43,502 nucleotides of DNA from a virus, in IMG/VR virus record IMGVR_UViG_3300026518_000019, positions 1 to 43,502 of that record; one strand, written 5' to 3'. The translations under genes were made by a program, and so were the position numbers. Shown here in pieces: positions 27,786 through 33,506 of the stretch. How positions within the stretch are numbered: the first letter of the stretch is position 1; the number at the start of each line of letters is the position of its first letter. A model generated the notes under the pieces. That model worked only from the letters and a program-made list of their open reading frames with translations, ran no database searches and was not told where the DNA came from.

Positions 27786-28643
27786 ATGCCGAATAAGTTT
27801 GAAAAACTTGAACAATTTCAAAAAATTAATAGTGCAATGGCTGTTTGTCCCGTCGTTAAACAAAAAGTTATGGTGACAGGATTAACCGTTGGTGACGATA
27901 TTAATATTCGCACGATGATAACTAGTCCTGATGTATATGATAGAGAAATTTCGGTATTGATTTATAATCATACTGAATTTACAGATCTTCCAAGTAAACC
28001 AACATATGAAGATTTTATATCTCACATATCACATCCAGATCGGAAGATGTTATTATGGGCAATATACACTGCTACATATAAAACAATTAAAAACGCAAAT
28101 ATTAAATGTGAAGAATGTGATACTACTTTTAGTAAAAACATAGACGTTTCCAATTTAATGACGGAAGATACCGTTAGCATTTGGGACCATGATGAACTAT
28201 TCACTAATTATACATATGAATATACCCATAATCTCTCAGATGAACTTAGAATAAAGATATATTTCGCAATACCATCTATTAAAGATCATCTTGATTTATT
28301 AAAAGATATCTCACTAGATACAATGCAGTCAAATTTTGAACGATTCGATTCAATATTATCAAAGGTTGATGAATTGATTTTGATGATTAGAAAAATCGAA
28401 ATTGTTGACGATTCAGATGGTGTAGATGAATTAACAGATACATCCGATATTAGAACCTGTATAGATAGATTTATACCATATACAGCACAAGAGGATATGT
28501 CTAAGCATTATAACGAACATTTTGAAAAATACAACCCAATATTTACATACAAATGTGAGTGTTCTAATGAAAAATGCAAACATGGAATAAGTTTCGATAT
28601 AGATATCGAAACGATGTTGTTTAAAAGATTTCTTGATATATGA
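27786..28643 (+). CDS. Putative baseplate-hub assembly protein (gp26-like position) with Cys-pair motifs
   Basis: The product is 285 aa, with GAGGAAG before ATG 27786. It has two possible zinc-binding sites: C112-E-E-C115 (KCEECDTTF) and a C-terminal CECSNEKCKHG around residues 257-266. The rest is helical and acidic with no membrane segment. It lies between the capsid gene and gp25, overlaps a small ORF at its end, and so has the same arrangement as T4-like 26/51 genes or tail-assembly chaperone pairs, which direct hub or tape-measure assembly. Identity as gp26 is by position and general layout only. The 3' overlap has the sequence ATA TGA C, a context that can favour +1 shifting. Confidence 0.45.
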   Translation: MPNKFEKLEQFQKINSAMAVCPVVKQKVMVTGLTVGDDINIRTMITSPDVYDREISVLIYNHTEFTDLPSKPTYEDFISHISHPDRKMLLWAIYTATYKTIKNANIKCEECDTTFSKNIDVSNLMTEDTVSIWDHDELFTNYTYEYTHNLSDELRIKIYFAIPSIKDHLDLLKDISLDTMQSNFERFDSILSKVDELILMIRKIEIVDDSDGVDELTDTSDIRTCIDRFIPYTAQEDMSKHYNEHFEKYNPIFTYKCECSNEKCKHGISFDIDIETMLFKRFLDI

Positions 28644-28818
28644 CGTAGGCGTAGGACAAAAAGAATCCTATTCGTTGTTTTTAGACAATTACCTACAATT
28701 TCAGCGGTTATTTAATTATCACGGAAGTATCCAGGATATAATATCCCTTCCATACCGCGTATTTTATGATTTATTTGATAAAAAAATTAAACTTGAGCAA
28801 GAAACACAAAAAACTTAA
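28633..28818 (+). CDS. Small ORF overlapping the gp26-like gene (possible frameshift extension or gp51-like protein)
   Basis: The product is 61 aa if started at TTG 28633, in the +1 frame relative to the upstream gene, overlapping it by 11 nt. No clear Shine-Dalgarno precedes it (only AAAAGA). Coding quality is good: an aromatic helical sequence (YSLFLDNYLQFQRLF, LPYRVFYDLFDKK) with no stop. It is expressed either by translational coupling or as a C-terminal extension through a +1 shift at the upstream stop (AUA UGA C). Small partners of this type (T4 gp51-like, tail chaperone T) are known in myophages, but the family is not established here. Confidence 0.5.
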   Translation: MIYDVGVGQKESYSLFLDNYLQFQRLFNYHGSIQDIISLPYRVFYDLFDKKIKLEQETQKT

Positions 28819-28833
28819 TAACTAATAAAAAAC

Positions 28834-28878
28834 GAGGGAGGGTTCAATGGTCATTCAATTGGCGACCTTGCCTCCCTC
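28834..28878 (+). promoter_or_regulatory. Hairpin that can mask the gp25 ribosome-binding site
   Basis: GAGGGAGG at 28834-28841 is the Shine-Dalgarno of the gp25 gene. It is perfectly complementary to CCTCCCTC at 28871-28878 inside the same coding region. The 8-bp GC-rich stem would enclose the ATG at 28847 in a 29-nt loop, giving a possible translational switch. Confidence 0.45.
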
Positions 28879-29383
28879 TCTTTTACAGCAACTACCATTT
28901 ACATTAATATACGGTAAGACCGAATTACAATATAATGATTTACCAAGTGATATTAAATTAATTTTAAACGATTATATTATAAACAAACACTCAACACATC
29001 AATTATCTGGGGTTTATGATTTTAAATCCACGTTAAGTGAATTTGGCGACTTCCAAGAGATTACAAATTTAACAGATCTTATTTTAGAGTATATTAAAAA
29101 TTGGTTGAAAATTAGAAAAGGACAGTATCCATTCGATCCAACGTTTGGTACTGCTATTTATGATGTATTGCATACAAAAGATACGTCATATAGAAAAATA
29201 TTATTAAAAAATGAGTTGAAGATATTAAAGAATTTGGTAAGAAGTGAATTTGGTCAGACATTTGTTGTTGAAAAACAAGCAGTGACTAATATTCCGAAAG
29301 AAACACATACCGAATATTTGTTAGAGTTGCAAATAAAAGTATTAGGGCGTACAGTTTCCATTTCTACTAGTTCTAGCAATTAA
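28847..29383 (+). CDS. Baseplate wedge protein (gp25/GPW family)
   Basis: The product is 178 aa. The diagnostic core IRKGQYPFDPTFGTAIYDVLH (residues about 85-105) matches the (G)E..FDP.FG..L pattern of gp25/GPW proteins, preceded by a helix ending YIKNWLK and followed by a helix with LLKNELKILKNLVRSEFG. gp25 joins neighbouring wedges and, with the sheath, nucleates sheath assembly. It is somewhat longer than T4 gp25 (132 aa) because of about 60 extra N-terminal residues. A hairpin can sequester its ribosome-binding site (28834-28878). A bidirectional terminator overlaps its stop codon. Confidence 0.8.
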   Translation: MVIQLATLPPSLLQQLPFTLIYGKTELQYNDLPSDIKLILNDYIINKHSTHQLSGVYDFKSTLSEFGDFQEITNLTDLILEYIKNWLKIRKGQYPFDPTFGTAIYDVLHTKDTSYRKILLKNELKILKNLVRSEFGQTFVVEKQAVTNIPKETHTEYLLELQIKVLGRTVSISTSSSN

Positions 29384-29408
29384 AACCCCGCCTATAAAGA
29401 CGGGGTTT
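29383..29408. terminator. Bidirectional terminator between convergent genes
   Basis: The stem AAACCCCG / CGGGGTTT (8 bp, 10-nt loop) has T-runs on both sides (TTTCG on plus; GGGGTTTTAATT on minus). It separates plus-strand gp25 from the convergent minus-strand gene, which ends 8 nt further on. Confidence 0.75.
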
Positions 29409-29415
29409 CGTGGTG

Positions 29416-30153
29416 TTATACAATCTTTCCAATGAGGTGACATTCGCCGCTACCGTTTACCTTGGCAGGCATTACGAATTTATACACGGCGTAATCCCCA
29501 GGTTCGACGACATCGAATGTTTCCGGGATAGGGACTATGACGTTGCTCCCTAACACGCATTCATTTGAACTAACCGTAACCAAGTCGTAATTATCAGCGC
29601 ATCCGAAGATATCCGGATAAGCATCGATTACAGTTGATATCGGTTTCATTGTATTTAGTGGGAATGATGTACATTTCAAAAATTTACCAGTTTTATCAAT
29701 AATCCCACCCACTATCAAAGTTCTGTGATGTTTATCCCCATTCGAAAACAGGAATGACCCGCTTATGGATGCAAATGATGCAAACCAAGGTCGGGCGTTC
29801 TTGCTGCTTCTAGTGCAATTATTATGCTTGAAATCGGCGATTGGCGGTTCTTCAATCCGACTATATTTATATATAATCGGATGTTCCACCTTTCTATAAC
29901 CATTTCCAATTTTCATATTCGAGCTCAATATAATTGAGCCGTCGTTTGAGCCACCGTAGTTTGGTTTAATAACGGCAGTATCCTTTGTGATAGTTACGTC
30001 GCATACATTGCTTACTTTATCGATAATACCCCTTAGATACTTGCTCAAATGCAAGCTAAGGGAAGTATCGGAAAACACACACACTTGCGAACTTAGCAGA
30101 AAAAAGTTTCCGTCAAAGTCCATATATTTTGTCAACTCGTCATTGAATTTCAT
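29416..30153 (-). CDS. Lone minus-strand uncharacterised protein within the structural cluster
   Basis: The product is 245 aa. ATG at 30153 is preceded on the minus strand by AAGGAGTT. No signal peptide or membrane segment is seen. The sequence is mixed beta/helical with many Cys residues and a GSNDGSIILSSN patch; no family is recognised. It is oriented opposite to all neighbouring virion genes and is bounded by its own promoter (30196-30232) and a bidirectional terminator, so it behaves as an independent cassette. Its base composition looks less AT-rich than the flanking genes (many CG-containing codons), which may mean later acquisition. The promoter type is shared with early-region genes at 41 and 43 kb, so early expression is likely. 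Confidence 0.75.
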   Translation of the reverse strand: MKFNDELTKYMDFDGNFFLLSSQVCVFSDTSLSLHLSKYLRGIIDKVSNVCDVTITKDTAVIKPNYGGSNDGSIILSSNMKIGNGYRKVEHPIIYKYSRIEEPPIADFKHNNCTRSSKNARPWFASFASISGSFLFSNGDKHHRTLIVGGIIDKTGKFLKCTSFPLNTMKPISTVIDAYPDIFGCADNYDLVTVSSNECVLGSNVIVPIPETFDVVEPGDYAVYKFVMPAKVNGSGECHLIGKIV

Positions 30154-30195
30154 TTAATAACTCCTTTATTTTGAATTAATTTAGACGTAACACGT

Positions 30196-30232
30196 CATTA
30201 TATATTATCTATATAACTTTTTTGAAAATACA
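30196..30232 (-). promoter_or_regulatory. Early-type promoter, copy 1
   Basis: On the minus strand: TGTATT (30232-30227), 17-nt spacer, GATAAT (30209-30204) embedded in TATATAGATAATATATAATG. The 20-bp core is identical in two other places (41226, 43201). It lies 43 nt upstream of the minus-strand gene start. Spacing fits a sigma70-like promoter with a weak -35 and a good -10. Confidence 0.7.
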
Positions 30233-30270
30233 CTAAACTTAATTCATATTTAAATAGTTAGGGGGCGGAT

Positions 30271-31161
30271 ATGCTTAATTTAATTACAGATCCAGTCCAC
30301 CAATCTGATTATTATAGTGAATTTTTAAATCATGTAAATAAATATAAAAATCAAAGTAGAAAAAGTGTTTACGTTAGATATTATAATGTCGATAAAACGA
30401 TCCAAAATAATTCAGACACAAAATCTACACTAGCTGCTACAGATAGATATTATCAGATATATGAATATACCCCAGCTTTAGAATTAGATCAAATAACAGA
30501 TAACTTTGAAGATAGTGATGGAAAATTTATATTCCAAGCATCGGGTTCGATATCTGTATATACTATTGAATATCCATCTATACATGATTTAGTTGTATTT
30601 GCATATCCACCATATACCTCTAATCATGTATTTAGGGTCAAATCAATTACAGCTTCTCTAAGAGAGAAAGATGTCGGTATTCAATTATATAAATTAGAAC
30701 TTGAATACGCGTACAATGCTGATTATTTAGAATCTTTAAAAATCAGCGCACATAATGTTTACTCACAATATGATGAAAAATATATAAGAATGAATGCTTA
30801 TTTGCAGTTAATGAAGGAAAGGGATGCCATTCAAAAGGTATTGGATTCTTATTCTTCTAATTTCCATTCCTTTTATGAAATATATACAGATAATATAGAA
30901 CGAGTGGATACCTATAATAACTATCAACTCTATACATTAACATCATCAAATAAATTTCAACATTATTTTAACTTTAAAACACCATATGGCGCTATCAAAT
31001 ATGGAGGGTATGCTTCTGGTGTGTATTTAAATTTGTCTACTAATGTCACAAGTATTGTCACTCCTATTCAAAGTGTGGTTCAAAATGTATTGGATTATCA
31101 ATATAATTCAACTACCGCTTTGAGTGATATAGTTGTATTACTTAATAAGTTTAGTGGATAA
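30271..31161 (+). CDS. Putative baseplate/tail protein
   Basis: The product is 296 aa. ATG 30271 follows GGGGGCGG. The N-terminal half is beta-rich with aromatic residues (KSVYVRYYNVD, FIFQASGSISVYTIEYPS, HDLVVFAYPPYTSNHVFRV), followed by a helical segment (YLQLMKERDAIQKVL) and a Ser/Thr/Tyr-rich end. It sits immediately before two further structural-type genes and after gp25, so a baseplate component such as a gp53-like wedge protein is possible. No diagnostic motif is recognised. Confidence 0.5.
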   Translation: MLNLITDPVHQSDYYSEFLNHVNKYKNQSRKSVYVRYYNVDKTIQNNSDTKSTLAATDRYYQIYEYTPALELDQITDNFEDSDGKFIFQASGSISVYTIEYPSIHDLVVFAYPPYTSNHVFRVKSITASLREKDVGIQLYKLELEYAYNADYLESLKISAHNVYSQYDEKYIRMNAYLQLMKERDAIQKVLDSYSSNFHSFYEIYTDNIERVDTYNNYQLYTLTSSNKFQHYFNFKTPYGAIKYGGYASGVYLNLSTNVTSIVTPIQSVVQNVLDYQYNSTTALSDIVVLLNKFSG

Positions 31162-31175
31162 AAAAGGAGGAATAG

Positions 31176-32750
31176 TTGGCGGTATATGACGATGTAAAAA
31201 CATTCTTCCTAACGTACATTAAAAATTACGGGCCATATGAAAAATCAGGACCATATAAAGTATTTGTTGATTTCTTAATTGAGTCTTTTTTAAAAGATTC
31301 GTATGATGTGATTCCAGCTGATTTCAAATCCGCCTATGAGGATCAAGTTCTGCCTGATAATTTTGTCACACCTTTTTTAAGATCCGTTGGATTGACTACT
31401 GACATTATATCTCAATTATCGACAACCCATAGACGGCAATTTGCAACTTTCATGGGTAATTTTCATAGGTTTAAAGGTACTGTTCAATTAGTTGATAATC
31501 TAATGACTAATTTTGCATCGAATGATGCTATCTCGGTATATGAATTATGGTTGAATAATGTAAATGGTACTTGGGAAGTATTGCCAAAGTTAATTTCTAA
31601 AAGTTCATTAGCATCTACTCATACTGTGAAACCGAAGCCACTTTCATTTTTACAACAATATGATCATTGGTTTATAGATGAAGCGACATTAAATAATATG
31701 TACGCTGCTGATGAAATAGAACTACCATACAAAACCAATTGCATATATGTGGATGGTACCGTTCAGGAAGATATGCGATTAATAATTGGTGTAGTTGCAG
31801 CATTAGTCAGAGGATCATTCGGGTCTGAATCTTTACAATTAACATTTAAAGATTCAGCATATTTAACAACATTTGATAAATCTTTTCAGCTATGGTTTTA
31901 CGTTTTAAGAAAAATAGCTAATTCCGGAACGAACACTTTGCCGTTTACAACACACGACATTTTAGATCCGACATTAGTATATAATACTTACGAGATACCA
32001 GTTAAACTAAATAACACCCTCCCTAGGGGTAAAATAAATATTCAAACAATTATTGATGAATATGATGGGTATGTTAATAATACTTCGACTGATACAATTA
32101 CTACTGATATTTGGACGTTTTTTAAAAATAAAATTAATATATTCAACGGTCCGGTTACTAGTTCAACAACTACATTTGATCAGTATCGCGCATCAATATC
32201 GTCCACGCTTGGTTCTTCCCTTATTGAATATATTGATACTCGATTAACATCCGCTTCTAATATGTCATTAGAAGGTCAGACTATTTTAAGCGAAATTTAC
32301 AATTCATTTTTAGTGTTTAAAAATATTACAACATCAGCTTTAGATACATCCTACGTTGATTATTTATTATTAACTTTACCCGGGTTTTCTAAAGAATTAA
32401 CAACAACACCTTTTTATATATTATTGAAGTTTTTAAAACCATATCATTGCGATATATACTCAACACAGCTTCATAATATTACTAGTAATAGTTTATTTGA
32501 TAATGGATTGGTTGCATATACTTCTTCATTTGCATTTCATTGCGAAAAGGTGTCATATGAATCGATTTCGGATAAATCCTCATATAAACAAACATTCCCA
32601 CCCATATATGATAATGAAGTGATTGCATCTGTCACAAGTAGCATGAATGGGTACAGTACTAAAAATATGGCATATACTATAACAGATAATAGTGGGCCAT
32701 ATACTTATTATAATCCAAACACAAACACAACAACCGTATATACAACATAA
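31176..32750 (+). CDS. Putative baseplate protein with tail-protein-I-like region
   Basis: The product is 524 aa, starting at TTG 31176 with AAAAGGAGG and good spacing. Residues about 60-115 (DNFVTPFLRSVGLTT, then HRRQFATFMGNFHRFKGTVQLVDNLMTNF) resemble the helical 'RG(T)..' region of tail protein I/baseplate wedge subunits, which pair with baseplate-J proteins. The rest is Ser/Thr/Tyr-rich and ends in TNTTTVYTT, without known domains. Linkage to gp25 and sheath supports a baseplate role. Its identity to a particular T4 protein cannot be decided. Confidence 0.5.
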   Translation: MAVYDDVKTFFLTYIKNYGPYEKSGPYKVFVDFLIESFLKDSYDVIPADFKSAYEDQVLPDNFVTPFLRSVGLTTDIISQLSTTHRRQFATFMGNFHRFKGTVQLVDNLMTNFASNDAISVYELWLNNVNGTWEVLPKLISKSSLASTHTVKPKPLSFLQQYDHWFIDEATLNNMYAADEIELPYKTNCIYVDGTVQEDMRLIIGVVAALVRGSFGSESLQLTFKDSAYLTTFDKSFQLWFYVLRKIANSGTNTLPFTTHDILDPTLVYNTYEIPVKLNNTLPRGKINIQTIIDEYDGYVNNTSTDTITTDIWTFFKNKINIFNGPVTSSTTTFDQYRASISSTLGSSLIEYIDTRLTSASNMSLEGQTILSEIYNSFLVFKNITTSALDTSYVDYLLLTLPGFSKELTTTPFYILLKFLKPYHCDIYSTQLHNITSNSLFDNGLVAYTSSFAFHCEKVSYESISDKSSYKQTFPPIYDNEVIASVTSSMNGYSTKNMAYTITDNSGPYTYYNPNTNTTTVYTT

Positions 32751-32763
32751 TTGTGAGGGCACT

Positions 32764-33483
32764 ATGCAAGTAGTAAAGGTACAAGATTCATGCCAGTTTA
32801 AAGATTTTATAGCTGGTAACATGGATCTTATTAAAGAAAAGAAAAGTAAAGCTCCTTATGTTGGATTAGTTCGAATAATTCAAGACGGCAATGTTGTTAG
32901 TATTGATAAGGATCATCCGGAAGGATGGTTAACTAACGTTACAGTTGGCATTGGTCGGGAATATGTAGCTCAAAGAGTATTTGGGCTTACTTCCGGACGA
33001 ACCACTAATTTAACAGTTGCTGGTACTATTGATGTTAGTGCTTTTACTGTGACCCATTTTGGTATTGGTTCAGGTGGAACATCAGCTGGCCCTACTTTAG
33101 TAACCCCAACAGTAGCAGATACAAAATTAAATTCAGCACTACAATTTAATGCATCTGCATTGGATTATAATAATGGCTCGACTACCCAAACTAAAGCTGC
33201 TAAGTCTATAACTTCTGGTGGTGGATCCATCGTTTTTCAAACAGATCCATTATCAAATAACAATTATTCAGCTGTTAAGTGTACTTGTGTGGTTGCTGCT
33301 AGTGAGCCGATTACCAATGAGTTAGGGGCTACCTTAACTACTGGTAATGCGGCAAAAATAGATGAAGCGATGTTGTTTGCATCTTCGGGTACGACATTGA
33401 TCCCGTTCGCGCATATCACATTTATGCCAAAATATGTTGAATTTGAATCCACCCTAACAATTGAATGGATCATTATATTTTAA
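32764..33483 (+). CDS. Virion structural protein, beta-rich (tail fibre/collar-like pattern)
   Basis: The product is 239 aa. The frame is open from 32692, but GAGGG at 32754-32758 supports ATG 32764, 14 nt after the previous stop. After a short N-terminal helix comes a beta-rich protein with VTHFGIGSGGTSAGPT (about residues 95-110) and a C-terminal block IDEAMLFASSGTTLIPFAHITFMPK followed by strands ending in TIEWIIIF. This pattern recurs in phage virion proteins, where a glycine-rich loop precedes a jelly-roll-like end. It lies directly upstream of the sheath gene. It is probably a tail or head decoration/accessory protein, but the exact role is unknown. Confidence 0.5.
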   Translation: MQVVKVQDSCQFKDFIAGNMDLIKEKKSKAPYVGLVRIIQDGNVVSIDKDHPEGWLTNVTVGIGREYVAQRVFGLTSGRTTNLTVAGTIDVSAFTVTHFGIGSGGTSAGPTLVTPTVADTKLNSALQFNASALDYNNGSTTQTKAAKSITSGGGSIVFQTDPLSNNNYSAVKCTCVVAASEPITNELGATLTTGNAAKIDEAMLFASSGTTLIPFAHITFMPKYVEFESTLTIEWIIIF

Positions 33484-33506
33484 AAAATTATTAAGGAGTG
33501 AAAGCA

